The position numbers were made by a program, and so were the translations under genes. The notes beneath the pieces are model-generated. The model saw only the letters and a program-made list of their open reading frames with translations, was not told the DNA's origin and made no database searches. Below, piece by piece: positions 1 to 8,257 of a DNA stretch of 64,000 bases. The stretch's first letter is position 1. Every line of letters begins with the position of its first letter. Source of the stretch: Parvibaculum sp035325945 (GTDB lineage Bacteria > Pseudomonadota > Alphaproteobacteria > Parvibaculales > Parvibaculaceae); contig NZ_DAOKYX010000008.1 in assembly GCF_035325945.1 (NCBI RefSeq), forward strand, positions 1 to 64,000. The letters are read 5' to 3'.

Positions 1-76
1 GTAGCGGAGGAGGGACTCGAACCCCCGACACGCGGATTATGATTCCGCTGCTCTAGCCAGCTGAGCTACTCCGCCC
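1..76 (-). tRNA. tRNA-Met (anticodon CAU), 3' end cut by window edge
   Basis: The minus strand folds into a cloverleaf starting GGCGGAG at position 76, with a GCGGA/UCCGC anticodon stem around a CAU loop and a GGGGGTTCGAGTCCC T arm. The last bases of the encoded CCA fall outside the window. The acceptor stem and anticodon stem resemble alphaproteobacterial elongator Met rather than initiator tRNA (no GGG/CCC anticodon stem). A lysidine-modified tRNA-Ile(CAU) is less likely but not excluded. Confidence 0.93.
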
Positions 77-243
77 CGGTTCCGGGCCCTGAGGGCCGGA
101 AGACGAGGAAGCGGGGGCTGCGCGCGCCCCGCCTCGAAAGAGACCGGGATATAAGGGCGAGGCCGAAAGCCTGTCAAGCAGCCCGGCCCAACCATCGGCA
201 AAATAAGTGAGATTTGCTCCGGCGCAGTGCCGGAGCGCCCGCC

Positions 244-951
244 TCAGCAGCAGCAGGAGGGCGGATTGTCCGCGCCCTTGGGCGATGCGGCCTCGCCGGC
301 CTCCAGCGGCTTGCGGAAGCGCAGCATGGTGAAGAGGCCCATGGGCTTCAGCGACCGCGTCTCGATGAGGTCGAGCTTCGTCATATGCGTGATCGTCTCG
401 ATCCGGAAATCGGGATGCCAGCCGAGCGCGCGGGCTGCCGGCGTCATCCAGCGCTCGATCACGCTCCGCAGGCCGTGATCCTGCGCAAAGTGATTGACGA
501 TGATGACCTCACCGCCCGGCTTGCAGACGCGCTCGAGCTCGGCCAGCACCTTCACCGGGTCCGGCACCACGGTCATGACATACATGGCCACGACCGTATC
601 GAAGGCCGCATCGTCGAAGCGAAGCTCCGAGGCATCCATTTCGTAAAGGCCGGCGATGTTGCGCAGCTTGCGCTCCCGCACGCGCGAGCGCGCCTTGCGC
701 AGCATGTCGGGCGAAAGGTCGATGCCGGTGATGGTGAGGTGCGGCGCATAGCGCGGCAGGGCGACGCCGGTGCCCACGCCCACTTCGAGCAGCGATCCCT
801 CGCGCCCGTTGATGATGTCGATCGCGCTTTTCCGCCCGAAATCGGCAATGGGGCCGAACGACCAGTCATAGACCGGCGCCCAGCGCGCATATGCCTTGAT
901 AACCGACTGTTCGTCGATGCGCGCTATGCCGTTCAACTCGTTCTCCCGCAT
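244..951 (-). CDS. pmtA: Phosphatidylethanolamine N-methyltransferase-like SAM methyltransferase (PmtA, Rhodobacter type)
   Basis: About 235 residues. The YARWAPVYDWSFG opening, the SAM-binding LEVGVGTGVALP (motif I), the TGIDLSP acidic loop and the late PGGEVIIVNHF segment match the UbiE-like class of PE methyltransferases that make phosphatidylcholine precursors at the membrane. I chose the ATG at 951 because family members begin shortly before the YARW motif. The frame stays open up to a TTG at 1041 and another ATG at 984. It follows mnmA closely on the same strand. Other small-molecule methyltransferase activities cannot be ruled out. Confidence 0.75.
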   Translation of the reverse strand: MRENELNGIARIDEQSVIKAYARWAPVYDWSFGPIADFGRKSAIDIINGREGSLLEVGVGTGVALPRYAPHLTITGIDLSPDMLRKARSRVRERKLRNIAGLYEMDASELRFDDAAFDTVVAMYVMTVVPDPVKVLAELERVCKPGGEVIIVNHFAQDHGLRSVIERWMTPAARALGWHPDFRIETITHMTKLDLIETRSLKPMGLFTMLRFRKPLEAGEAASPKGADNPPSCCC

Positions 952-1062
952 TCGCCTGACAAATCTCAATTTGCGAGCACCCATGTCCGCCCGCAAGCGT
1001 TTTATTCCGGCCTGAACGGGAAAATTTTCTTCCCGGGTCAAACTCCGGCCGCAGCCTCCTGC

Positions 1063-2268
1063 TCAGGCGACGGATGCCGCCCTGGCGAGCGGCAGGCCAT
1101 GCGCCTCGGCGATGAAACCGCCGCCCAGAACCCGGCTACCGCCATTTCCGTCATAAAAGACGCAAGCCTGACCCGGCGCGACGCCATCCTCACCCGCCTC
1201 GAACTCGACCTCCGCCCGGCCGCCGGCCATGGGCCGCAGACGGGCCGGAACGGCAGCCGATGTCGAGCGCACGCGCACCATGATCCGCAGCCCCTCTGCC
1301 GGCAATGCCTCGAAGGCGCCGTCGCCGATCCAGTTCACCTCGCGCAGCACGAGACGATGCGTCTCGAGCGCCGCCTTGGGGCCGACCACGACCTCGCGCC
1401 GCGCGGCATCGAGCTTCACCACGAAAAGCGGCTGCGAATCGGGCTCGCTCGCGCCGAGCCCGAGGCCACGGCGCTGGCCGATCGTGTAGTGGATGATGCC
1501 CTTGTGGCGACCGAGCACGCGGCCCTCGAGATCGACGATGTCGCCTTCCTCCGAGGCTCCCGGCTTCAGCCTCTCGACGACGCCCGTATAGCGGCCCGTC
1601 GGCACGAAGCAGATGTCCTGGCTGTCGGGCTTCTCGGCGACGGCAAGGCCCATGCGCTCGGCGATGGCGCGCGTCTGCGGCTTCGTCAGATCGCCGAGCG
1701 GGAAGCGCAGGAAATCGAGCTGCGCGCGCGTCGTCGTGAAGAGAAAATAGCTCTGGTCGCGATCCGCATCGCGCGGGCGGTGAAGTTCGCGGCCCTGCGC
1801 GCCCTGCCTGCTGGCGATGTAGTGGCCGGTGGCAAGCGCCGCCGCGCCGAGGTCGCGCGCCGTATCGAGAAGATCGCGGAACTTCACGCGCTCATTGCAG
1901 CGCACGCAGGGGATGGGCGTCTCGCCGGCCGCGTAGGAGGAGGCAAAATCCTCCATCACCGAGCGCCGGAAACGCTCCTCATAGTCGAGCACGTAATGCG
2001 GGATGCCGATCTGGTCGGCGACGCGGCGCGCATCGTGAATATCCTGCCCCGCGCAGCACGCGCCCTTCCGCTTCACGGCCTGCCCGTGATCGTAAAGCTG
2101 CATGGTGATGCCGACGACGTCGTAACCCTGCTCTTTCAGGAGCGCGGCCGTGACCGAGGAATCGACGCCGCCCGACATGGCGACGACGACCCGCGTCTCC
2201 TCCGGGCGCCCGGGAAGATCGAGACTGTTGAGGCCGGTCGCCTCGTCGAAACTCGCACGCATGACCAT
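1063..2268 (-). CDS. mnmA: tRNA-specific 2-thiouridylase MnmA
   Basis: Installs the 2-thio group on U34 of tRNA-Lys, -Glu and -Gln, with sulfur delivered by a relay and ATP activation of the base. The protein of about 401 residues carries the PP-loop AMSGGVDSS, a catalytic-Cys region (PCVRCNERVKF), the second cysteine in DSQDICFVP, and the C-terminal QACVFYDG segment. The frame is open for 139 more codons upstream, but that stretch overlaps the start of fliK, and family alignment favours ATG 2268 (or 2262). It is divergent from fliK and followed by pmtA. tRNA-Glu, a likely substrate, also lies in this window. Confidence 0.95.
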   Translation of the reverse strand: MVMRASFDEATGLNSLDLPGRPEETRVVVAMSGGVDSSVTAALLKEQGYDVVGITMQLYDHGQAVKRKGACCAGQDIHDARRVADQIGIPHYVLDYEERFRRSVMEDFASSYAAGETPIPCVRCNERVKFRDLLDTARDLGAAALATGHYIASRQGAQGRELHRPRDADRDQSYFLFTTTRAQLDFLRFPLGDLTKPQTRAIAERMGLAVAEKPDSQDICFVPTGRYTGVVERLKPGASEEGDIVDLEGRVLGRHKGIIHYTIGQRRGLGLGASEPDSQPLFVVKLDAARREVVVGPKAALETHRLVLREVNWIGDGAFEALPAEGLRIMVRVRSTSAAVPARLRPMAGGRAEVEFEAGEDGVAPGQACVFYDGNGGSRVLGGGFIAEAHGLPLARAASVA

Positions 2269-2489
2269 GTCTCTGGGTTTGCAATCGAGGGCGGCCGGGG
2301 CTTCCATCGAAGCCGGTCGCAACGCCCGCGGGAAGGCTCGCATCATAGGCAAGGCCGCGCGGGCAGCAAGCGCGATAAGGCGCCGCATGCCCGGCATTTT
2401 TTGCCTCACCCGGCAGGAATATCGGGGCACGCCTCCAAATATCAATAGGCAAACCATTGAATTTGCTTGGCCTTCCGGCCGCTCCGGCA

Positions 2490-2505
2490 TGGCCCGCCAA
2501 TTGCT
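2490..2505 (+). promoter_or_regulatory. Sigma-54 (-24/-12) promoter for fliK
   Basis: TGGCCC, then five bases (GCCAA), then TTGCT gives the GG(-24)/GC(-12) arrangement of RpoN promoters. It ends 40 bp before the fliK ATG. The sigma-54 activator FlbD is encoded 7 kb downstream, which fits a late flagellar class promoter. This is a motif match only. Confidence 0.6.
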
Positions 2506-2545
2506 TTCCTTCTGGCGGGCCAATCTCCCGGAGGTTTCACGCGCT

Positions 2546-4069
2546 ATGGGTCTGTCATCTTCCGTCAATTTCCGCTCGAGCCAGGTCGATCCGGGCTCGA
2601 TGCTCGCTCCCGCCGCCCCCGCCACGTCCGGCGCGGGCAATGCGGGCGCTTTCCAGCGCCATCTCGCCGATGCGCGCCGGAACACGGAAAGCCCGGCCGA
2701 TCGCGCGTCGGCGGCCCGCGAAGATCAGCGCCAGCGCAGCGAGGCGAGCCGCAGCACGAAGAAATCCGACGACACCTCCTCCGCCTCGACGAACGACACG
2801 AAATCCGACACTACGTCCGCCGATGGCGCGCCGCTCGCCGCCATGGCGCAGGCCCCGGCCCCCGAGCCCGCCCCGCAGGCGGATGAAACGGAGACCGGTG
2901 CAGCCACGCTCGACCCCGCCGGAGAGAAGAATGCCGCGCCCATGCTCGCCGCGCCTCCGAAGGACGCAGCGGGCGATGGCGGCACCACGCCGCTCGACGC
3001 CAAAGCCGCGGCATCGCAGACAGCCGGGACCACGCCCGCCCCGCCGGCAGGCAATGAAATGAATACGGGTTCAGCGGAGGCCGTCGGAAAGACGGACTTC
3101 GCTCTCCCGCCGGAAGCGGCCCCTGCGGCCGATACGCCCGCCGCCGATGCGCAGAAACCCGCCGGCGCGCCCATGCCCGCCTCTCAGGCGCAGATAGCGG
3201 CGATTGCCGCGGCCCCTGCCCCACAGATGAGCGGCCCGGCCGAGGACGGTCAGGACGGCGAAGCTGCCGATCCCGAAGCCAGTCTCACCATCAAGCCGAA
3301 GGAAGGCCTCGGCCACAGCGCCGCCTCGCAGATGGCCGACAAGGCCGCGGCGAAGGAAGCGACCGGAGCGGCGGCGCCGAACGCCCAACCGGCCCAGACA
3401 GCGACGGCTCAGGCGGCGACGGCTCAGGCGGCCCCGTTCATGGCACCGAACAGTGCTGCGGCGAGGTCCATGCCCGCCGGCGCGCCCGGCAGCCTCGCCA
3501 TTTCCGCAACGACGCCGGCAACGGGCACGAGCGACGCCGCGCTGACGACGCATCTCAACGACCTTCAGGCGGCGGGCAGTGGCAACGCTTCCGCCAATGC
3601 GAACACGGCCACCGTGCGCATCGGCACCCTGCCCGGCCAGACCCAGCCGACCCAGCTTCCCGCCATGGCGATCGCGCTTCAGATGGCGCGCAATCTCCAG
3701 AAGGGGACGAACCGTTTCGACATCCGCCTCGATCCGCCGGAAATGGGCCGTATCGACGTCCGCATGGAAGTGCATCGCGACGGCACCGTCTCGGCCCATC
3801 TCACCGTGGAGAAGGCCCAGACCCTCGATCTCCTTCAGCGCGATGCGCGCGCCCTCCAGCAGGCGCTGAACGATGCCGGGCTTCAGGCGAATGCCGACAG
3901 TCTCAACTTCTCGCTGCATGACGAGAAGGCAGGCGGCGGCGCGCCGGAATTTTCCGGAGGGCCCCAGACCTCCCCGGCCGCAGGCGCGGCAGCGGCCGAA
4001 GAGCCTGCGCTGAGCCCGATCTACAACGTCAACCTCTCCGCTACGGGCGGCGTGGACATCCGCGTCTGA
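2546..4069 (+). CDS. fliK: Flagellar hook-length control protein FliK
   Basis: 507 residues. The N-terminal 350 residues are Ala/Pro/Thr-rich and low-complexity, the usual ruler region. The C-terminal Flg_hook domain is recognised by FDIRLDPPEMGRIDVRMEV, followed by the LTVEKAQTLDLLQRD helix region. FliK measures hook length and switches export specificity at the export gate. ATG 2546 follows GGAGG at 2530-2534. Earlier starts would overlap the mnmA promoter region. flgD follows after 14 bp, so the two are probably co-transcribed from the sigma-54 site just upstream. Confidence 0.9.
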   Translation: MGLSSSVNFRSSQVDPGSMLAPAAPATSGAGNAGAFQRHLADARRNTESPADRASAAREDQRQRSEASRSTKKSDDTSSASTNDTKSDTTSADGAPLAAMAQAPAPEPAPQADETETGAATLDPAGEKNAAPMLAAPPKDAAGDGGTTPLDAKAAASQTAGTTPAPPAGNEMNTGSAEAVGKTDFALPPEAAPAADTPAADAQKPAGAPMPASQAQIAAIAAAPAPQMSGPAEDGQDGEAADPEASLTIKPKEGLGHSAASQMADKAAAKEATGAAAPNAQPAQTATAQAATAQAAPFMAPNSAAARSMPAGAPGSLAISATTPATGTSDAALTTHLNDLQAAGSGNASANANTATVRIGTLPGQTQPTQLPAMAIALQMARNLQKGTNRFDIRLDPPEMGRIDVRMEVHRDGTVSAHLTVEKAQTLDLLQRDARALQQALNDAGLQANADSLNFSLHDEKAGGGAPEFSGGPQTSPAAGAAAAEEPALSPIYNVNLSATGGVDIRV

Positions 4070-4083
4070 ACGAGGAGCGCATC

Positions 4084-4797
4084 ATGAGCATCGAAGCCAT
4101 TTCCGCCGCCCAGGCCGCCCAGGCCGCCCAGGCCGCCCAGGCCGCGCAGTCAGCAAACACCGGCAGTCAGGCCGATGCGGCCTCCAAGGCGCTTTCCGGC
4201 AATTTCCAGATGTTCCTGACCCTGCTGACGACGCAGCTCAAGAACCAGGACCCGCTCGACCCCATGAAGTCGAACGAGTTCACGACGCAGCTCACCCAGA
4301 TGTCGGGCGTCGAACAGGCCATCCAGACCAACAAGAATCTGGAGGCCCTTCTCAGCGCCAATATCTTCCAGGCGGCCAATACCGCGGTCGGGCTCATCGG
4401 CAAGCAGGTCGAGGCCATCAACGGCGGCGCGGCGCTGAAGGATGGCAACGCCGAGTGGTCCGTGACCCTCGCAAGCGATGCACCCGCCACCAGCATCCAG
4501 GTCGTCAACCAGTACGGCGCGACCGTCTACAGCACCACCATCGACGGCAAGGCCGGCCAGCAGGCTTTCAAATGGGACGGCAACGACAATTCGGGCAATC
4601 CGCAACCCGATGGCCCCTATTTTCTGATGGTCAACGCCGCCACTGCCGACGGCAAGAACGTCGCCAACACGGTCACGACCAAGGGCATCGTGACCGCCGT
4701 CGACATCACCTCGTCCAATCCGCTCATCACCGTCAACGGCGCGCAGATCAAATACTCCGACGTGACAAATGTAACCGATCCGGCGGCATCTTCCTGA
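4084..4797 (+). CDS. flgD: Flagellar hook capping protein FlgD
   Basis: 237 residues. The FlgD N-terminal signature MFLTLLTTQLKNQDPLDPM, with EFTTQLTQMSGVEQ, is at residues 43-80. The C-terminal half holds the FlgD Ig-like/Tudor segment with KWDGNDNSGNPQPDGPY. FlgD caps the growing hook so that FlgE subunits fold at the tip. An (AQA)n tract at residues 8-22 comes from a 9-bp DNA repeat (see repeat entry). It lies directly behind fliK and before sciP. Confidence 0.95.
   Translation: MSIEAISAAQAAQAAQAAQAAQSANTGSQADAASKALSGNFQMFLTLLTTQLKNQDPLDPMKSNEFTTQLTQMSGVEQAIQTNKNLEALLSANIFQAANTAVGLIGKQVEAINGGAALKDGNAEWSVTLASDAPATSIQVVNQYGATVYSTTIDGKAGQQAFKWDGNDNSGNPQPDGPYFLMVNAATADGKNVANTVTTKGIVTAVDITSSNPLITVNGAQIKYSDVTNVTDPAASS
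4111..4149 (+). repeat. 9-bp in-frame tandem repeat in the 5' end of flgD
   Basis: CAGGCCGCC is repeated three times, followed by CAGGCCGCG and CAG, encoding a Gln-Ala-Ala tract. Gain or loss of a unit changes the length by three residues without a frameshift. Confidence 0.8.
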
Positions 4798-4864
4798 AAA
4801 GCGGCCTTCCGTCCCGCGATGGCACGCTTAACCCATTGATTTCAGACAAAGTTTACGACGTGGC

Positions 4865-4879
4865 TTAGCCGTTTTTTAA
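4865..4879 (+). promoter_or_regulatory. Candidate CtrA box upstream of sciP (TTAG-N7-TTAA)
   Basis: One mismatch to the CtrA consensus TTAA-N7-TTAA, about 50 bp before the sciP start codon. In Caulobacter sciP is activated by CtrA, so the location fits. Confidence 0.45.
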
Positions 4880-4929
4880 ACGCATCAGCCTACAGTCGGA
4901 TCAGTAATGAGCACGGGAGATCCTGTTCG

Positions 4930-5205
4930 ATGAGCGAGCAGCCAACACACAAGATCAACTATGTGATCGGGCCGGACGGAAGCCCGCTCACAGTGGCTGA
5001 TCTGCCGCCGCCGGACACGAAGCGCTGGGTGATCCGCCGCAAGGCCGAAGTCGTCGCCGCCGTTCGCGGCGGGCTGCTCAGCCTCGACGATGCCTGCCGG
5101 CGCTACACGCTCACCGTGGAAGAATTCCTGAGCTGGCAGCGTTCGATCGAGCGCCACGGCCTCGCCGGTTTGCGTGCGACGCGCGTTCAGCAATACAGGC
5201 AGTGA
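4930..5205 (+). CDS. sciP: CtrA inhibitory co-factor SciP (DUF1153)
   Basis: 91 residues with the family's highly conserved stretches: YVIGPDGSPLTVADLPPPDT near the N-terminus and a helix-turn-helix segment RRKAEVVAAVRGGLLSLDDACRRYTL followed by EEFLSWQ. In Caulobacter SciP binds DNA-bound CtrA and blocks transcription activation, resetting the CtrA regulon in swarmer cells. Here it sits between flgD and fliF, inside the flagellar cluster that CtrA would control. A CtrA-like box precedes it and a 13-bp-stem hairpin follows it, so it may be its own transcription unit. Confidence 0.95.
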   Translation: MSEQPTHKINYVIGPDGSPLTVADLPPPDTKRWVIRRKAEVVAAVRGGLLSLDDACRRYTLTVEEFLSWQRSIERHGLAGLRATRVQQYRQ

Positions 5206-5240
5206 GATAGGGCAGGTATCCGCGTACTTGCTGACCTGAT

Positions 5241-5270
5241 TGCGCCGGCGAAGACACCTTCGCCGGCGCA
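5241..5270 (+). terminator. Hairpin terminator after sciP
   Basis: TGCGCCGGCGAAG, loop ACAC, then CTTCGCCGGCGCA: a perfect 13-bp stem 36 bp after the sciP stop, followed by a pyrimidine-rich but not purely T tract. It separates sciP from the fliF transcription unit. Confidence 0.65.
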
Positions 5271-5326
5271 TTCCGTTTCATGTTCCCCGCCTTTCCCTCC
5301 CCAGCCGGCAAAATTTGCCGAGCGCG

Positions 5327-5341
5327 TTAAGGATCTGTTTA
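5327..5341 (+). promoter_or_regulatory. Candidate CtrA box in the fliF upstream region (TTAA-N7-TTTA)
   Basis: One mismatch to TTAA-N7-TTAA. The 313-bp region 5206-5518 holds only the sciP terminator, this box and the fliF ribosome site (AGGTGG before GTG 5519). The Caulobacter fliF operon is CtrA-activated. Confidence 0.4.
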
Positions 5342-5518
5342 GCCTGTCGGCGGTAATTTTTGCCTACCGGCACGGGGAAGGAGATCCGCCAGGGCGCCTT
5401 GGGCAAAGGAGCGCGGATCTTTCGGGGGCAAAGGACTTGCCGCTTACCTGATGTCTTGCATCGACATTTGTCCAAGGAACGGACGGATGCGCGAGGCGGT
5501 GACACTTGAGGTGGGAAC

Positions 5519-7195
5519 GTGGGCGGCATTGCGAATCTGCTGAAATCGCTGGGGCTTGCGCGGCTTGTAACGCTCGGCGTCGTTGCGCTGTCGATGCTTG
5601 GCTTCTTCGCCTATCTGGGACTGCGCATGACAGCGGAGCCCATGGCGCTCCTCTTTTCCGACATCGCCCGCGAAGACGCGGCGAAAATGACCACCGCGCT
5701 CGACGCGATGAACGTCAAATACGAGCTTCGCGGCGACGGCACGACGATCTTCGTGCCGGAACGCAGCGTGCTGAAGCTCCGCATGGCGCTCGCCGCCAAG
5801 GGCCTGCCCTCGGGCGGCACGGTCGGCTATGAAATCTTCGACAATGCCGATGCGCTCGGCACGACGAGCTTCCTCCAGAACATCAACCATCTGCGCGCGC
5901 TCGAAGGCGAACTGTCGCGCACCATCCGCTCGATCGACGGCATCGACGGCGCGCGCGTCCACCTTGTTCTCCCCGAACGCGAACTCTTCTCGCGCAACAA
6001 GCGCGAACCCACCGCCTCCATCGTTCTCAAGGTGCGCGGCACGCTCGCCGTCCAGCAGGTGAAGGCGATCCAGCAGCTCGTCGCCTCCGCCGTCGAAGGT
6101 CTGACGCCCGGCCATGTCTCGATCGTCGACGAGCGCGGCGCGCTTCTGGCGAGCGGCGCAGGCGAGGACGCGATGTCCATGGTGACCGCGACCGTCGAGG
6201 AACAGCGCACCGCATACGAGAACCGCGTGCGCACGCATGTCGAGGACATCATCGGCCGCGTCGTCGGCCAGGACAAGGCGCGCGTCGAGGTGACCGCGCA
6301 GATGGACTACAACCGCGTCACCCAGACGTCGGACATTTACGACCCGAACGGCCAGGTCGTCCGCTCGACCCAGACGGTCGAGGACGCCTCCAGCAATTCG
6401 GACGGCAGGCAGAACCAGTCCGTCTCCGTCGGCAACAATCTGCCGAACGCCAATCTCGGCGGCGCGGATCAGGCGACGACCTCCCAGCAGAAGTCGAACC
6501 GCAACGAAGAGACGGTCAACTACGAAATCTCGCGCACGACGAAGACGGAAGTGCTCGAACCGGGCCGCATCCGGCGGCTGTCGGTCGCGGTGCTCGTCGA
6601 CGGCACCTATACGGCGGGCGCCGACGGCAAGACCGTCTATGCCCCGCGCTCCGAACAGGAAATCGCCAAGATCGAAGCGCTCGTTAAATCGGCCATCGGC
6701 TTCGACCAGTCGCGCGGCGACCATGTGGAAGTCGTCAATCTGCGCTTCGCGGAGGTCACGCCGGTGGACACGACGCCGCTCGCCGATCCGGCTTCGGGCT
6801 TCACCAAGGCCGATTACATCCGCATCGGCGAATTCGCCGTTCTCGCGATCCTCGCGCTCGTCGCCATGTTCTTCGTCTTCCGCCCCGTGCTCGCCCGCCT
6901 CATCCCGGCGGCGGGCCACATGGTCGCGCCCGCCGCGCTCGCGCTGCCGTCGAGCCCTGCAGGCCATGCGGCCGCGGCGCTTCCGGGACCGGACGGCGCC
7001 TTGTCGGGCGACGATATTTCCGCGGCGCTCATCGCCGGCTCCAACCAGTCTTTCGACGACGACATGATGATCGACATCGCCCAGGTCACCGGCAAGGTGA
7101 AGCATTCCTCGGTGCGCAAGATCGGTGAACTCGTCTCGCACCACCCCGACGAATCCATTTCCATCCTGCGCAGCTGGCTGCACGAAACGGCTTGA
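5519..7195 (+). CDS. fliF: Flagellar MS-ring protein FliF
   Basis: 558 residues, GTG start with AGGTGG 5-10 bp upstream. A transmembrane helix at about residues 15-36 is followed by the YscJ/FliF periplasmic ring domains, including GYEIFDNADALGTTSFLQNINHLRALEGELSRTI. A second transmembrane helix (about 438-458) precedes the cytoplasmic FliG-binding tail. FliF oligomerises into the MS ring that houses the export gate and seats the C ring. It is first in the fliF-fliG-flbE-fliN-flbD order known from Caulobacter. Confidence 0.97.
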   Translation: MGGIANLLKSLGLARLVTLGVVALSMLGFFAYLGLRMTAEPMALLFSDIAREDAAKMTTALDAMNVKYELRGDGTTIFVPERSVLKLRMALAAKGLPSGGTVGYEIFDNADALGTTSFLQNINHLRALEGELSRTIRSIDGIDGARVHLVLPERELFSRNKREPTASIVLKVRGTLAVQQVKAIQQLVASAVEGLTPGHVSIVDERGALLASGAGEDAMSMVTATVEEQRTAYENRVRTHVEDIIGRVVGQDKARVEVTAQMDYNRVTQTSDIYDPNGQVVRSTQTVEDASSNSDGRQNQSVSVGNNLPNANLGGADQATTSQQKSNRNEETVNYEISRTTKTEVLEPGRIRRLSVAVLVDGTYTAGADGKTVYAPRSEQEIAKIEALVKSAIGFDQSRGDHVEVVNLRFAEVTPVDTTPLADPASGFTKADYIRIGEFAVLAILALVAMFFVFRPVLARLIPAAGHMVAPAALALPSSPAGHAAAALPGPDGALSGDDISAALIAGSNQSFDDDMMIDIAQVTGKVKHSSVRKIGELVSHHPDESISILRSWLHETA

Positions 7196-7206
7196 GGAAC
7201 AACATC

Positions 7207-8232
7207 GTGGCAACCGCACCGAAGAAACAGGAAGACAAGAGCCTCAGCGGCCCGCAGAAGGCGGCGATCTTCATGCTCGCCATGGGCGCCGACGACGCGG
7301 CCTCCCTCTGGGAAATGTTCGACGACGACGAGATCCGGGAACTCTCCCAGATCATGTCGACGCTCGGCACGGTGCAGGCGGGAACCGTCGAGAAGCTGCT
7401 CGTCGAATTCGCCTCCAAGATGTCGGGCACGGGCGCGCTCATCGGCTCCTACGAGTCGACCGAACGCCTGCTGTCGAAGTTCCTTCCCGAAGACCGCGTC
7501 AACCTCGTCATGGATGAAATCCGCGGTCCCGCGGGGCGCACCATGTGGGAAAAGCTCGGCAATGTGAACGAGCAGGTGCTCGCAAGCTATCTCAAGAACG
7601 AATATCCCCAGACCGTCGCCGTCGTTCTCTCCAAGGTGAGGCCGGAGCACGCTGCGCGCGTTCTCTGCCACCTGCCGGAAGACTTCGCGCTCGAGGTCAT
7701 CACGCGCATGCTGCGCATGGAATCGGTCCAGAAGGAAATTCTCGACAAGGTCGAGCAGACGCTTCGCGCCGAATTCATGTCGAACCTTTCGCGCACCAAT
7801 CGCCGTGACGCGCATGAGCTGATGGCCGAGATCTTCAACAATTTCGACCGCCAGACCGAAGGCCGCTTCCTCGCCGCGCTGGAAGAGCGCAGCCGCGACG
7901 CCGCCGAGCGCATCAAGGCGCTCATGTTCACCTTCGAGGATCTCGGCAAGCTCGATCCGGGCTCGGTGCAGACGCTGCTGCGCGCGGTCGACAAGAACAA
8001 GCTCGCGGTCGCCCTCAAGGGCGCCTCCGACACTCTGCGCGACCTGTTCTTCGCGAACATGTCGGAGCGCGCGGGCAAGATCCTCCGCGAGGATATGGAA
8101 CTGATGGGTCCCGTCCGCCTCAAGGATGTGGATGAAGCCCAGATGATGATGGTCAACATCGCCAAGGATCTCGCGCAGAAGGGCGAAATCCTGATCGCCC
8201 AGAACAATGACGAAGACGAACTGATCTACTGA
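7207..8232 (+). CDS. fliG: Flagellar motor switch protein FliG
   Basis: 341 residues from GTG 7207, preceded by AGGA overlapping the fliF stop region. A TTG at 7192 would also be in frame but has no ribosome site. The FliG N-terminal SGPQKAAIFMLAMG, middle EHAARVL region and C-terminal torque helix segment (DLGKLDPGSVQTLLRAVDKNKLAVALKGA) are visible. FliG joins the MS ring to the C ring and contacts the stator. Close spacing behind fliF supports one operon. Confidence 0.97.
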   Translation: MATAPKKQEDKSLSGPQKAAIFMLAMGADDAASLWEMFDDDEIRELSQIMSTLGTVQAGTVEKLLVEFASKMSGTGALIGSYESTERLLSKFLPEDRVNLVMDEIRGPAGRTMWEKLGNVNEQVLASYLKNEYPQTVAVVLSKVRPEHAARVLCHLPEDFALEVITRMLRMESVQKEILDKVEQTLRAEFMSNLSRTNRRDAHELMAEIFNNFDRQTEGRFLAALEERSRDAAERIKALMFTFEDLGKLDPGSVQTLLRAVDKNKLAVALKGASDTLRDLFFANMSERAGKILREDMELMGPVRLKDVDEAQMMMVNIAKDLAQKGEILIAQNNDEDELIY

Positions 8233-8257
8233 GGCGGGCCGCACATCGTTTGGCCGA

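Noticed and set aside
1..76. tRNA-Ile with lysidine at the CAU anticodon
   Set aside because: Acceptor and anticodon stems fit elongator Met better, although modification cannot be seen.
214..2448. Long plus-strand open frame of 744 codons over mnmA and pmtA
   Set aside because: It is antisense to two well-supported genes, has no domain and an Arg/His-rich composition typical of the reverse frame of GC-rich coding DNA.
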